A DNA stretch of 64,000 bases from TMED23 sp964566055 (GCA_964566055.1 CAZMHI010000009.1:1-64000); one strand, 5' to 3'. Counted from the first letter of the stretch, positions 45,715 through 54,814 are shown. Notes: generated from the sequence alone by a model not told the origin. Made by a program: numbers and translations.

Positions 45715-47211
45715 CTAATTTTGCCGCGGCAAGCAGATGCTGAACATAGCACCACCCTGTTCACTATCTGAAATCCTGATATCGCCGCCGTGGGAACGAA
45801 CAATGGTGCGGGCGATGGCGAGACCGAGACCGATGCCGCCTGTCTCCCGGTTGCGCGATTCTTCCAGGCGGAAAAACGGCTCAAAGATTTGCTCACGCTC
45901 CTCTTCGGGGATTCCCGGACCTTTGTCACTGACGTTTATGCAGACTTCTTGATCGGTCAGTGAAATATCGACCTCGGCCTGCCCGCCATAGCGAACAGCA
46001 TTTTCAATCACATTCCGCAGCGCCCGTTTGAGCGCCAAGGGATGACAGGCATAGGGCAGACGTTCCGGTTCATTGTTTTTGAACTCAACTGCTTGTCCGA
46101 GGTCAGCCAGATCGGCACAGAGACTGTCAAAAAGCGCCACCAAATCGACGGACCGGGTTTCCTCATCGGAAGCTTCCTGGCGGGCAAAATCGAGGGCAGC
46201 TTCGGTCAGGTTCTGCATCTCCGCCAAAGTTTCCAGAATTTTTTCCCGCGCTTCCTCATCTTCGATCATCTCGGCCCGGATACGCAAGGAAGTAATCGGC
46301 GTTCTGAGATCATGGGTGATCGCAGCCAGCATGCGCGTACGGTCTTTGACAAATCGGGACAGGCGCTCCTGCATCTCATTGAAGGCTCGGGTAGCTTTAC
46401 GGATATCTGCCGGGCCCATTTCCGGCAACAACCCAACATCTTCACCGCGGCCAAAGCGCTCGGCGCTATCGGCCAGTTTAGCGACCGGGCGGGTGGCGCG
46501 CCGCACCATAAAGATGACAATGATCACCAGCAGTACAGCCATAATGCCGATGGTGATCAATGACGAAATGGCAATGGCGGGATTGGTTGGCGGCACCAAT
46601 GAATAGACATTGAGCCAGGACTTAGCGCCTGACTTGGTGGCGATGGCAATCGTCATGCCAAGGCGGGAGCGGCGATGACGTGGACCGAAATGCCGCCGGC
46701 CTTTTCTATCGCCAAAAAATTTACCACCCCGGCCATCCCGCCACTCGCGAAAGCGTTTTTCGTCGTTGGGCACCCAAAATGGATTATGACCATCGTTTAT
46801 ATCGGCATTCTCTGCGCGATCATCATCCTCATCATCGTCTTCGTCATGAACTGCGACGCGCACCTCGCCGGCATCCTCCTCTAATTCCCAGGCCAGACGC
46901 TTCTCCAGAAAGTGGTCAAATCCTTCATGCTCATCATCCTTGCCGACGGCGCTCCTATCGGCCAGTTGAAAACGCAGACGGCGGCTTGACGCTGCAGCGA
47001 CGATGGTTTTGTGCAAAGCCGGTTCCGTCTCATTAAGCAGGCGCACCACAGAAACTGTACGAGACATCACTTCCTGCTGGGAAACAAAAATAAAAGCGAG
47101 ACGGCGGTCATCCCGCAAAATATGAAAACTCGCAAGCTGCGCCACCACCAGCGCCAGCAATAGAACGGCGATGAGTTGTCCAGCCAGGCTTTTGGGCAGA
47201 AATTTCTTCAT
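45715..47211 (-). CDS. Sensor histidine kinase with acidic periplasmic region
   Basis: A 498-residue inner-membrane kinase. TM1 is about 10-30 and TM2 about 212-236, enclosing a periplasmic domain of about 180 residues. This domain contains an Asp/Glu run (HDEDDDEDDD, 122-131) and a Gly/Arg/His stretch (about 159-183). A HAMP domain (237-288) leads to His300 in AAITHDLRTPITSLR, then the ATPase domain with NAVRYGG and DKGPGIP. It overlaps the response regulator gene by four bases and is the downstream partner. The acidic stretch suggests sensing of a divalent cation or of cationic peptides, an inference strengthened by the neighbouring EF-hand gene. Confidence 0.94.
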   Translation of the reverse strand: MKKFLPKSLAGQLIAVLLLALVVAQLASFHILRDDRRLAFIFVSQQEVMSRTVSVVRLLNETEPALHKTIVAAASSRRLRFQLADRSAVGKDDEHEGFDHFLEKRLAWELEEDAGEVRVAVHDEDDDEDDDRAENADINDGHNPFWVPNDEKRFREWRDGRGGKFFGDRKGRRHFGPRHRRSRLGMTIAIATKSGAKSWLNVYSLVPPTNPAIAISSLITIGIMAVLLVIIVIFMVRRATRPVAKLADSAERFGRGEDVGLLPEMGPADIRKATRAFNEMQERLSRFVKDRTRMLAAITHDLRTPITSLRIRAEMIEDEEAREKILETLAEMQNLTEAALDFARQEASDEETRSVDLVALFDSLCADLADLGQAVEFKNNEPERLPYACHPLALKRALRNVIENAVRYGGQAEVDISLTDQEVCINVSDKGPGIPEEEREQIFEPFFRLEESRNRETGGIGLGLAIARTIVRSHGGDIRISDSEQGGAMFSICLPRQN

Positions 47212-47924
47212 CGGCTGACCTCGACGGTCAACATATAGCCGCCGCCCCAGACCGTCTTAATCAAGGTTGGATTCTTGGGATCATCTTCAAGTTTCTTGCG
47301 CAGCCGGCTGACCTGATTATCAATCGCCCGGTCAAAGACTTTGGCGCTACGGCCACTGGTAAGGTCCAGCAATTGATCCCGGCTCAGCACCATTTTGGGA
47401 TGATCTAAAAAAGCGCTCAAAAGATGGAATTCTGCGGTACTCAGCGGGATCGCGACGTTGTCTTCACCAATAACCTCGCGCTGGGCGACATCGAATATCC
47501 ATTTGCCAAAATGTATTTTATCGCTGTCAGTAGGCACTGAGCGGGGCGGCAGGCTATGGGTACGCCTCAGCACGGATTTTATACGCGCCAATAATTCCCG
47601 TGGATTAAAGGGCTTGGTCAAATAGTCATCGGCACCCATCTCGAGACCGATGACCCGGTCGGTATCATCGGCAATGGCCGTCAAGAGGATAACCGGCAGC
47701 TCGGTGGTTTGGCGGATATGGCGGCAGAGCGACAAGCCGTCTTCACCCGGCATCATAATGTCGAGGACGACCAGATCAATCGCACTTTGATCGATTAATT
47801 TCCGGGCTTCAGCAGCATCAGCGGCAACCGACGTGCGATATTCGTGCTGCGCCAAATATTTGCTGAGACTATCCCGGATGTCGCGATGATCATCGACCAC
47901 CAAAATGTGGTTTGAGCTTTCCAT
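47208..47924 (-). CDS. OmpR-family response regulator
   Basis: From the ATG at 47924 the protein is 238 residues: receiver domain with ILVVDDHRD, phosphoacceptor Asp55 in LVVLDIMMPGEDG and the lysine in YLTKPFNPREL, then a winged-helix DNA-binding domain ending RLRKKLEDDPKNPTLIKTVWGGGYML. The frame is open further upstream but the extension lacks family similarity and would cover the divergent promoter region. It is co-transcribed with the histidine kinase. Confidence 0.95.
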   Translation of the reverse strand: MESSNHILVVDDHRDIRDSLSKYLAQHEYRTSVAADAAEARKLIDQSAIDLVVLDIMMPGEDGLSLCRHIRQTTELPVILLTAIADDTDRVIGLEMGADDYLTKPFNPRELLARIKSVLRRTHSLPPRSVPTDSDKIHFGKWIFDVAQREVIGEDNVAIPLSTAEFHLLSAFLDHPKMVLSRDQLLDLTSGRSAKVFDRAIDNQVSRLRKKLEDDPKNPTLIKTVWGGGYMLTVEVSR

Positions 47925-47975
47925 TACCCTACTATGCCAATTAATCCCGGCCTTTCGGCAAAAAAGATGTATCAA

Positions 47976-48014
47976 ATTGTCGCAAATGAAAACCCCGCGA
48001 CACATTGCGACAAT
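47976..48014. promoter_or_regulatory. Candidate response-regulator binding site in the divergent region
   Basis: A perfect ten-base inverted repeat, ATTGTCGCAA at 47976-47985 and TTGCGACAAT at 48005-48014, is separated by 19 bases. Within it, GCGACA occurs twice with a ten-base period (47997 and 48007), the spacing typical of OmpR-family direct half-sites; a further GCGACG is at 48040. The site lies between the response regulator and the EF-hand gene, so it could control both. Confidence 0.5.
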
Positions 48015-48107
48015 AAGGCTGGAGCGATGACAAACTTCTGCGACGTTTAGATCGTTTAATGCCTCTCGTAAACAGACATTCATTCATCTCAACGAAAGAG
48101 GCATATC

Positions 48108-48680
48108 ATGCAAAAACGGACAAAAATTATTATAGCCAGCACAGCCGCAGTGGTTGTTCTGGCCGGTGCGATTGGCGTTAGCAAGGCGCGCGAAGGCTTC
48201 CATAAAGGCTATTATGGTGGGCCCAGCTATATGCAACATGCCCGCTTCGGCGGACACCGTGGCGGATTTGGCCACGGAAATAACATGGCCGAAAACATCT
48301 TCGATAAATTTGATGTCGACAAAAACGGCACCATCACCAAAACTGAAATTGACGGTGTGCGCAAAAACGAACTGGCCAAAGCCGACACCAATAATGATGG
48401 CAAGCTAAGCCTGAACGAATTTCAATCGCTCTGGACCGGATTAATGCGGGAACGCATGGTCGATCATTTCCAGCGCCTTGATAATGACGGCGATGCAGTG
48501 GTGACCGAAGAAGAGATCGCCAAGCCAATGGATCGCATGATGTCCTTCATGGACCGGAACGGTGACAATGCCATCACCAAAGACGAACTGCAGCGCAGGC
48601 ATCGCGGCTGGGGCGGCAAACATCGTGGCCGCCATCATGATGACGATGATCGGGATGACGACGACAAAAAATCCAAATAG
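48108..48680 (+). CDS. Secreted four-EF-hand protein
   Basis: The 190-residue protein has an N-terminal signal or anchor (about 1-25) and a Gly/His-rich stretch to about 58. Four EF-hand loops follow: DVDKNGTITKTE (69-80), DTNNDGKLSLNE (93-104), DNDGDAVVTEEE (125-136) and DRNGDNAITKDE (149-160). Each has Asp/Asn at the metal positions and Glu at 12, so calcium binding is likely. The tail is His/Asp-rich (HHDDDDRDDDD). An AAAGAGG ribosome site precedes the ATG. It is divergent from the two-component genes. Confidence 0.92.
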   Translation: MQKRTKIIIASTAAVVVLAGAIGVSKAREGFHKGYYGGPSYMQHARFGGHRGGFGHGNNMAENIFDKFDVDKNGTITKTEIDGVRKNELAKADTNNDGKLSLNEFQSLWTGLMRERMVDHFQRLDNDGDAVVTEEEIAKPMDRMMSFMDRNGDNAITKDELQRRHRGWGGKHRGRHHDDDDRDDDDKKSK

Positions 48681-48695
48681 AAATTAACGCGCCTG

Positions 48696-48750
48696 AAAGG
48701 AATTCCGGTGTTGGATAAATCAGCAACATTCAGCGCCGGAATTTTCCTTT
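48696..48750 (+). terminator. Hairpin between the EF-hand and cytochrome b561 genes
   Basis: AAAGGAATTCCGG (from 48696) can pair with CCGGAATTTTCCTTT (ending 48750) with a small bulge and a loop of about 26 bases. There is no clean T-run, so this may be an attenuating or stabilising hairpin rather than a terminator. Confidence 0.35.
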
Positions 48751-48797
48751 GCTCACGTTTACTGCTAGAACGTTCTAAATATTAGGGGGATATCTAA

Positions 48798-49343
48798 ATG
48801 CAACTTAAAGACACCACGAACACTTTTGGCCTTTCTTCGATCCTGCTCCATTGGGTTACAGCACTTCTGATCATCGGTCTCTTTATCATGGGGCAGGTGA
48901 TGGAGGGTATGCCACGGGGTTTCGAAAAACGTGAATTGATGGATTTGCATAAATCTCTCGGCATGCTGCTGTTATTCTTGGTCTTTATCCGCTTGGCATG
49001 GCGGCTCTTCCAGGGTTTCCCTGAGGCTGCCAATCCGTCAGCGACTTTTCTGAATAAGGTATCAAGGCTGTGGCATTGGGCTTTACTTATTATGATCGTT
49101 GCCATTCCGGTTACCGGGTTTATCGCTTCCGATACGGGATTTAGCGATATAACATTCTTCGGCTTATTCACCTTTCCTGACATCTTTGGTTTTGATCACG
49201 AACTGCATGAGCAGTTTGAAGATATCCATGGCGCCTTAACCAAAATTATCATACCTCTCGTGCTTATCCATGTCTTGGCGGCGTTAAAGCATCATTTCTG
49301 GGACAAGGATGCGACCTTGAAACGCATGATTGGTATGAACTAA
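48798..49343 (+). CDS. Cytochrome b561
   Basis: A 181-residue inner-membrane di-heme cytochrome with four hydrophobic helices. Candidate heme histidines are His18 (LLHWVTALLI), His51 (DLHKSLGML), the WHWALLIM histidine in helix 3, and those in LIHVLAALKHHFW in helix 4. CybB-type proteins move electrons from ubiquinol to acceptors such as superoxide. It is 117 bases downstream of the EF-hand gene on the same strand and may belong to the same regulon. Confidence 0.92.
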   Translation: MQLKDTTNTFGLSSILLHWVTALLIIGLFIMGQVMEGMPRGFEKRELMDLHKSLGMLLLFLVFIRLAWRLFQGFPEAANPSATFLNKVSRLWHWALLIMIVAIPVTGFIASDTGFSDITFFGLFTFPDIFGFDHELHEQFEDIHGALTKIIIPLVLIHVLAALKHHFWDKDATLKRMIGMN

Positions 49344-49418
49344 ACCAGCCAAATAAACTTCCCCGAACTAAGCTAAAATAATTTAGACTGGCAGCAAAAT
49401 ACCAGACGGGGAAACTAT

Positions 49419-50321
49419 ATGAAAATTCATCCAACGGGAAAATTTGACAATAGCGCTGAGGACTATAACCACATTGCAGCGCTGCCTCTGGCCGCCGCCA
49501 TGGGAGCGGAAATCACCGGCGTTCAAATTAGCGACCTTACGGATGAGGCTTTCGCGGAAATTGAAGCTGCTCTTTATCGCCACAAGATGGTCTTTTTCCG
49601 CGACCAGGAGATCAGCCATACTGATCAGGAGAATTTTACTCTGCGTTTTGGCGAGTTCGGCACCGATGCCTATAATGCCGGCACGGAAGGCCACCCTGAT
49701 ATTCAAAAAGTCACCAAAGAGGCTGATACCCGCACCCATATGATTTTTGGCGGAACCTGGCATACGGATTCGCCATTTCTGGATCGCCCACCCGCCATCA
49801 GTATGCTCTACGCCGTTGATATTCCGCCTTACGGCGGCGATACGATGTGGGCTAATAGCGCACTGGCGTATGAATTTCTGAGCGATACCATGAAAAATAT
49901 TGTGACGCCGCTGAAAGTGCACATGTCAGCAGGCAATGTTGTCGCCGAAGTCATCAAGGATGGCGGCCGACAGCCGAAAAAGCTCGGGGCGACCAAGCTT
50001 AGCATTGATGTTGAACCGATGATCGAAGGAAATTTTCATCCGCTGGTGCGCAGCCATCCGGTGACGCACGAAAAGGCGCTTTATGTCGATGAAAGTTACA
50101 CCATGGGCATCAAGGGTATGACTGAGTTCGAGGCAGCAGCGTTGTTGAACTTCCTTCAGTCGCATGTGACGCAGGATGCCTTTACCTGCCGGCTGCGCTG
50201 GCAAAAGAAAACGCTGGCGCTCTGGGACAACCGGATATGCCTGCACCACGCCTTTAACGATCATGACGGCTTTCGCCGCGAGATGTACCGGACAACCGTG
50301 ATGGGTGAAGTGCCGCAATAA
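49419..50321 (+). CDS. TauD/TfdA family 2-oxoglutarate dioxygenase
   Basis: The 300-residue enzyme has the Fe(II) facial triad: His115 and Asp117 in TWHTDSPF and His276 in WDNRICLHHAFND, plus an arginine in GFRREMYRTTV for 2-oxoglutarate. The N terminus ALPLAAAMGAEITGVQISDL and YRHKMVFFRDQ are family hallmarks. Taurine, alkylsulfates and phenoxyacetates are substrates of relatives; this one cannot be assigned. It precedes the tetR-led catabolic operon by 121 bases that include an operator-like palindrome. Confidence 0.93.
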   Translation: MKIHPTGKFDNSAEDYNHIAALPLAAAMGAEITGVQISDLTDEAFAEIEAALYRHKMVFFRDQEISHTDQENFTLRFGEFGTDAYNAGTEGHPDIQKVTKEADTRTHMIFGGTWHTDSPFLDRPPAISMLYAVDIPPYGGDTMWANSALAYEFLSDTMKNIVTPLKVHMSAGNVVAEVIKDGGRQPKKLGATKLSIDVEPMIEGNFHPLVRSHPVTHEKALYVDESYTMGIKGMTEFEAAALLNFLQSHVTQDAFTCRLRWQKKTLALWDNRICLHHAFNDHDGFRREMYRTTVMGEVPQ

Positions 50322-50352
50322 CGCAAAGCGGATAATTTTCTCAATAATTCAT

Positions 50353-50381
50353 TTGACTCAAAAACCGTACCCGGCTTAAAC
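50353..50381 (+). promoter_or_regulatory. Candidate promoter of the tetR-led operon
   Basis: TTGACT at 50353-50358 and TTAAAC at 50376-50381 are spaced 17 bases. The -35 is good, the -10 weak. The palindrome at 50390-50409 lies where transcription would begin, suiting repression. Confidence 0.4.
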
Positions 50382-50389
50382 TTCACTTA

Positions 50390-50409
50390 CCGACCGGCTG
50401 GCCGGTCGG
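50390..50409. promoter_or_regulatory. Operator-like palindrome upstream of tetR
   Basis: CCGACCGGC and GCCGGTCGG form perfect nine-base arms around TG. Palindromes of the ACCGACC...GGTCGGT type are typical TetR/AcrR operators. It ends 33 bases before the tetR start, so autoregulation is likely. Confidence 0.6.
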
Positions 50410-50442
50410 AGATAAGAAAAACCTAAAAAAAGCAGGTGAGGC

Positions 50443-51051
50443 GTGGATAAACAAACACCAAAGAACTCGGTTGTTGACCGGTTCGATGAAATTTACCGGG
50501 TTACCGTGAAGCTGTTTCTTGAACGCGGCTATGACAACACGCCCCTGTCGCTCATCGCCCAGGAACTCGGATTAAGTAAGGCCGGCCTCTATCATCATTT
50601 TGAGAGCAAGGAACAATTGCTCTTTCATATTCACAAATACTCTATTGAGGCGACGCTTGTTCCCGTAATTGAGCGCGCCGAAGCTGAAACAGATCCTTTG
50701 AAAAGGCTGGAACAATATATCCGTGAATTTGCCGAAGTGATGGTTCATGACCCGGCGATTCGGGTACTGATCGAGGAATCGAAGAGACTGTCACCGGAAA
50801 ACCTAAAAGTAATACAAGCCAGCTGGCGCCGAGGCTTTGAGATAATGCGTTCAACTATTGCGGAACTGCAGGCAGCCGGCAAAGGAAAAAACGATTTAAA
50901 TCCCACAATTGCCGCTTTTGCCGCCATCGGTATGTGCAGCTCAACGCCTTACTGGTTCAGCCATACAGGCGCCGAAAAGATCAGCGATGTGGGAAATCAT
51001 TTTGCACAGATTTTTTGCCAAGGGGCACTTGAAGAGCCACCGGCAGACTAA
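50443..51051 (+). CDS. TetR/AcrR family regulator
   Basis: The 202-residue protein has an N-terminal helix-turn-helix (LIAQELGLSKAGLYHHFESKEQLL in pieces, about 33-57) and an effector-binding C-terminal domain with FAEVMVHDPAIRVLIEE, like regulators of fatty-acid and aromatic acyl-CoA catabolism. It starts at GTG with AGGTGAGG before it. It heads a run of genes to 56918 on the same strand, with only 26 bases to the next gene. The ligand is probably a CoA thioester by family analogy. Confidence 0.93.
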   Translation: MDKQTPKNSVVDRFDEIYRVTVKLFLERGYDNTPLSLIAQELGLSKAGLYHHFESKEQLLFHIHKYSIEATLVPVIERAEAETDPLKRLEQYIREFAEVMVHDPAIRVLIEESKRLSPENLKVIQASWRRGFEIMRSTIAELQAAGKGKNDLNPTIAAFAAIGMCSSTPYWFSHTGAEKISDVGNHFAQIFCQGALEEPPAD

Positions 51052-51077
51052 GATTAGAAGTTAGACATTGGGAGGGG

Positions 51078-51968
51078 ATGAAAATGGTTGTTTTTTACCG
51101 GCGGATGCCGCGGTTTGAGTATCTAAAACCGGACAGTTTCCAAGACGTCTTAAATTTATTGCAGGACGGCGGGCCTGAGCGCTACCGGGTATTCGCAGGC
51201 GGCACCGATCTGATGGATCAGCTTAAGCAAAGAAAAATCGAGGTGCCGGAAACGGTGATTGATCTGAAAGGTCTGGCTGAGCTCGAATTTATCGACTTCG
51301 ATAATTCATCGGGATTGCGCATCGGTGCCTTAACAACCGTCACCGATGTTGCCAAATCTCCGGAGATTGAGCAGCACTATCCTGCTCTCGCCCAAGGTGC
51401 CCGCGAAATTGCTTCCATTCAAATCCAAAACCGGGCGACGATCACCGGCAATATTTGTAATGCCGTCTCTTCCGCTGATTCAGCGCCGCCCCTATTGGCG
51501 CTGGGTGCTGAGGTCGTCTGCGCCAGCGGTCAAAGCGAACGCAGGATCAAAATCGAAGACTTCTTTGCCGGCCCCGGCAAAACCGTCTTGCAAGCGGATG
51601 AATTGGTGAAAGAAATCACCTTACCGCCGCCGGTTGAGGGCAGCGATAGCGTCTATCTCAAATTGGCGCCAAGGGGCCGCATGGACCTGGCCTGGATCGG
51701 CGTCGCTGTCTGGGCCAGTATTTCGGATGGCAAATTCAACGATGTCCGCATTGGCTTAGGCGCTGCGGCGCCGACACCGATCCGCACACCTAAGGCTGAA
51801 GAATTCTTGCGCGGGGCGGATGTAACGGCAGAAAACATTGAAGCCGCCGGCGCAATTGCCTCTAGCGAAGCGAACCCCCGCGAAAACAGTTTCCGCGCTG
51901 GTGGCGAGTACCGCCACATGATGGTCGAGGTGCTGGTTAAGCGCGCGCTCACGCAGATCGCCGGATAA
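51078..51968 (+). CDS. Molybdenum hydroxylase, FAD-binding (medium) subunit
   Basis: A 296-residue CoxM/XdhB-type subunit. The FAD-binding motifs are FAGGTDLMDQLKQRK (about 40-54) and ATITGNICNAVSSADSAPPL (about 119-138), followed by the C-terminal CO-dehydrogenase flavoprotein domain. It lacks the large insertion that carries the extra [4Fe-4S] cluster in 4-hydroxybenzoyl-CoA reductase. A strong GGGAGGGG lies before the ATG. First structural gene of the operon. Confidence 0.92.
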   Translation: MKMVVFYRRMPRFEYLKPDSFQDVLNLLQDGGPERYRVFAGGTDLMDQLKQRKIEVPETVIDLKGLAELEFIDFDNSSGLRIGALTTVTDVAKSPEIEQHYPALAQGAREIASIQIQNRATITGNICNAVSSADSAPPLLALGAEVVCASGQSERRIKIEDFFAGPGKTVLQADELVKEITLPPPVEGSDSVYLKLAPRGRMDLAWIGVAVWASISDGKFNDVRIGLGAAAPTPIRTPKAEEFLRGADVTAENIEAAGAIASSEANPRENSFRAGGEYRHMMVEVLVKRALTQIAG

Positions 51969-51980
51969 GGGAGAGATAAA

Positions 51981-52478
51981 ATGGAAAAAATCACCTGCAA
52001 TTTTACGGTAAACGGCAAGGCTGAAGAGGTTTCTCTAAACCCCAACCGGACCCTGCTGCACATGCTGCGCGAAGACCTGCTCTTTCACGGCGTCCGCGAA
52101 GGCTGCAGCCATGGTGAATGCGGCTCCTGCAACGTTATTCTCGACGGCAAGCTGGTGAATGCTTGCCTGATCCTGGCGGTTGAAGCCGATGGCATGGAAA
52201 TCCTCACCGTCGAAGGCATGGCCGAGGGCGAAGACCTGCACCCCATCCAGCAAGCTTTTGTCGATGAAAGCGGCATGCAATGCGGCGCCTGCACCACTGG
52301 CATGATTTTGTCGACGAAAAATCTCCTTGATGCTAATCCTGATCCCAGCCGCGAAGAGATCAAGGACGCGCTGGCTGGCAATTTCTGCCGCTGCACCGGC
52401 TATGCCAAGATATTTGAATCCGTTGAAGCCGCAGCTGAGACCATGAAGGGGCGGTATGAAAAAGGGAGTGTGGCATGA
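51981..52478 (+). CDS. Molybdenum hydroxylase, 2Fe-2S (small) subunit
   Basis: The 165-residue subunit has a plant-ferredoxin-type cluster (Cys42, 47, 50, 62; GCSHGECGSCNVIL) and the C-terminal helical cluster (Cys101, 104, 136, 138; QCGACTTGMIL, CRCTGY). Electrons pass from the molybdenum centre through these to FAD. It overlaps the large subunit gene by four bases (ATGA). Confidence 0.95.
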   Translation: MEKITCNFTVNGKAEEVSLNPNRTLLHMLREDLLFHGVREGCSHGECGSCNVILDGKLVNACLILAVEADGMEILTVEGMAEGEDLHPIQQAFVDESGMQCGACTTGMILSTKNLLDANPDPSREEIKDALAGNFCRCTGYAKIFESVEAAAETMKGRYEKGSVA

Positions 52479-54814
52479 GCGATCAACCCGCAAAAATCGG
52501 TGATAACTGGCCAAATTTGATCGGCAAACGCCTGCCCCGGGTCGATGCGGTCGAGAAAGTCAACGGCGACGCTAAATATGCCGGTGACTTTAATATGGCG
52601 GGGCAGCTCTGGATGAAAATCCTGAGGAGCCCTTACCCCCACGCCAAAATCATCAGCATCGACGCCAGCAAAGCGCTGGCCCTGCCGGGTGTCAAAGAAG
52701 TCGTGACCGGCAAGGATTTCAATGGCTGGTCCTGGGGCTGGGGGCCGACGACGCGGGATGAAACGCCCTTGGCTGATGAGAAAGTCCGCTATTTCGCCGA
52801 AGCCGTCGCTGCAGTCGCCGCCGAAGATGAAGAAACCGCCGAGGAAGCTTGTGCTCTTATTGATGTCGTCTACGAGGAGTTGCCGGGCATTTTTGATGCG
52901 GAAGAAGCGATGAAAGACGGCGCGCCGCAAGTGCACGACTATGTCGACAACAATATCAGCTGGGATTTTCACATGGATTACGGCGATGTCGAGGAAGGCT
53001 TCGCCGAGGCTGATCTGGTGCGGGAAGACCGCTTCGAAACCGGCCGTACGTTGACCGGCTTTTTGGAGCCACCAGCTGCGGTCGCTCAGTACGACACCTC
53101 CGGCATTACCATCCATGCCGCCAAACAAAGCCCGTATTTTATTTACCGCCAACTGGCGTCTTGTTTTAAATTGCCACTTAGCAAAGTCCGCGTTATCCAG
53201 CCCTATGTCGGGGGCGGTTTCGGCGGCACCAAAAACGATTCTACTGCCGGTGATTTTTGCGCCGTCATGTTGGCCAAGAAGACCAAACGGCCGGTTAAGT
53301 TCGTCTATAACATGGAAGAAGTGCTGACGACCTGCCGCCGCCGTCACAATATGATTGTCGACTGTAAAATGGGCATGAAAAAGGACGGCACCATCACAGC
53401 AGTGCAGACCAAAGTGATTGCTGATGGCGGCGCTTTTACAGCGATCGGTCCGCTGACCATGTATCTCACCGGTATCATGACGACCCTGCCCTATAAGCTG
53501 AAGCATTATAAACATGATGCCTACCGCATCTTCACCAATCATCCGGTTAGCGCCGCCATGCGTGGCCACGGCGTCACCCATACGCGCTTTGCCGCTGAAA
53601 TCCAGATGGAGAAAATGGCCGATGAGTTGGGCATCGATCCGGTCGAAGTGCGGATGATTAATGCCATCGAAGCGCCCCATGAGACCATCAACGGCATCAC
53701 GGTAGACACCTGCGGCCTCAAGGAAGGTCTGGAGATTGTTTCCTCATCCTCGGCCTGGAAAGACAAAGATCAAAACAAAAAGGATGGCCCGGTGGTCCGG
53801 GGCGTCGGCATTTCCGGCACCTCGCATTTGGGCGGCGCCCGCCAGCGAGGTCATCAGTCCTGTGCTGCTATCGTCCGGCTCTGTGAAGACGGCACGGTCA
53901 ATTACCTGACCGGCGCCAGCGATGCCGGTCAAGGATCAGATACGGTGCTGGTTCAACTGGTCGCTGAAGAGCTCGGTTTGACCATGGAAGATGTCTCCAT
54001 CCAGCGGGTGGATACGGCGGTGACACCGGTCGATAACGGCAGCTACGGCAGCCGGGTGACGATATTAGCCGGCCAGGCCGCGCAAAAAGCTGCTCAGGAA
54101 GTAAAACGCCAGCTGGCCGAGGCCGCCGCCAAAATCTGGCAGGTTGAGGCGGACAAAATCCTCTTTAACGACCGCACTGTCTTTGTCGATGGCGATCCGG
54201 ATAAGTCCATGCCCTTTAAGAAACTCACTCAGATTGCCTGCTATTCCGAAACCGGGGCGGTGATTATGGGCAAAGGCTATTCAGAATACGGTCTGGAAAA
54301 AATGGATTTCGAAAAAGGCTATGGTAATCCCGGGGTCAATTACAGTTTTACCTCTCAGCTTTCCGCCGTCGATGTCGATATTGAAACCGGCATGGTCAGC
54401 GCCAAAGATTTTCTCATCGCCCATGATTGTGGCCGGCCCTTGCATCCAGTGAACGTTGAAGCTCAAACTCAGGGTGCCGCTTCGCAAGGCTTAGGCCAGG
54501 CGCTTTACGAGCACTTCCAAATGCGCAACGGCCACACCATGAACTCGACCATGGTTAACTACATGATGCCGCTTTCGACTGAACACCCGGATTTTGAACT
54601 GCATGACATCATTACCGATGATCCGCACGGTCCCTTTGGCGCCAAGGAAGCCTCAGAAGGCTCGATCATTTCAACCCCGCCTTCGATCGTCAGTGCCATC
54701 CACGATGCCACCGGTATCTGGTTCACCAAGCTGCCGGTAACGCCGGAAAAAATTGTGCTCGCCCTCAAAGAGAAAAAAGAACGCGAGGCCGCTCTACAGA
54801 AGGAAAATGAGTAA
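52475..54814 (+). CDS. Molybdenum hydroxylase, molybdopterin-binding (large) subunit
   Basis: A 779-residue XdhA/CoxL-family catalytic subunit. Cofactor motifs include VGGGFGGTKND (245-255) and AAMRGHGVTHTRF (360-372); the latter loop resembles that of 4-hydroxybenzoyl-CoA reductase rather than the Cys loop of CO dehydrogenase. The catalytic glutamate is probably Glu728 in FGAKEASEG. Together with the two upstream subunits it should hydroxylate or reduce a heteroaromatic or aromatic (CoA-linked) compound. It overlaps the acyl-CoA dehydrogenase start by one base. Confidence 0.93.
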   Translation: MSDQPAKIGDNWPNLIGKRLPRVDAVEKVNGDAKYAGDFNMAGQLWMKILRSPYPHAKIISIDASKALALPGVKEVVTGKDFNGWSWGWGPTTRDETPLADEKVRYFAEAVAAVAAEDEETAEEACALIDVVYEELPGIFDAEEAMKDGAPQVHDYVDNNISWDFHMDYGDVEEGFAEADLVREDRFETGRTLTGFLEPPAAVAQYDTSGITIHAAKQSPYFIYRQLASCFKLPLSKVRVIQPYVGGGFGGTKNDSTAGDFCAVMLAKKTKRPVKFVYNMEEVLTTCRRRHNMIVDCKMGMKKDGTITAVQTKVIADGGAFTAIGPLTMYLTGIMTTLPYKLKHYKHDAYRIFTNHPVSAAMRGHGVTHTRFAAEIQMEKMADELGIDPVEVRMINAIEAPHETINGITVDTCGLKEGLEIVSSSSAWKDKDQNKKDGPVVRGVGISGTSHLGGARQRGHQSCAAIVRLCEDGTVNYLTGASDAGQGSDTVLVQLVAEELGLTMEDVSIQRVDTAVTPVDNGSYGSRVTILAGQAAQKAAQEVKRQLAEAAAKIWQVEADKILFNDRTVFVDGDPDKSMPFKKLTQIACYSETGAVIMGKGYSEYGLEKMDFEKGYGNPGVNYSFTSQLSAVDVDIETGMVSAKDFLIAHDCGRPLHPVNVEAQTQGAASQGLGQALYEHFQMRNGHTMNSTMVNYMMPLSTEHPDFELHDIITDDPHGPFGAKEASEGSIISTPPSIVSAIHDATGIWFTKLPVTPEKIVLALKEKKEREAALQKENE

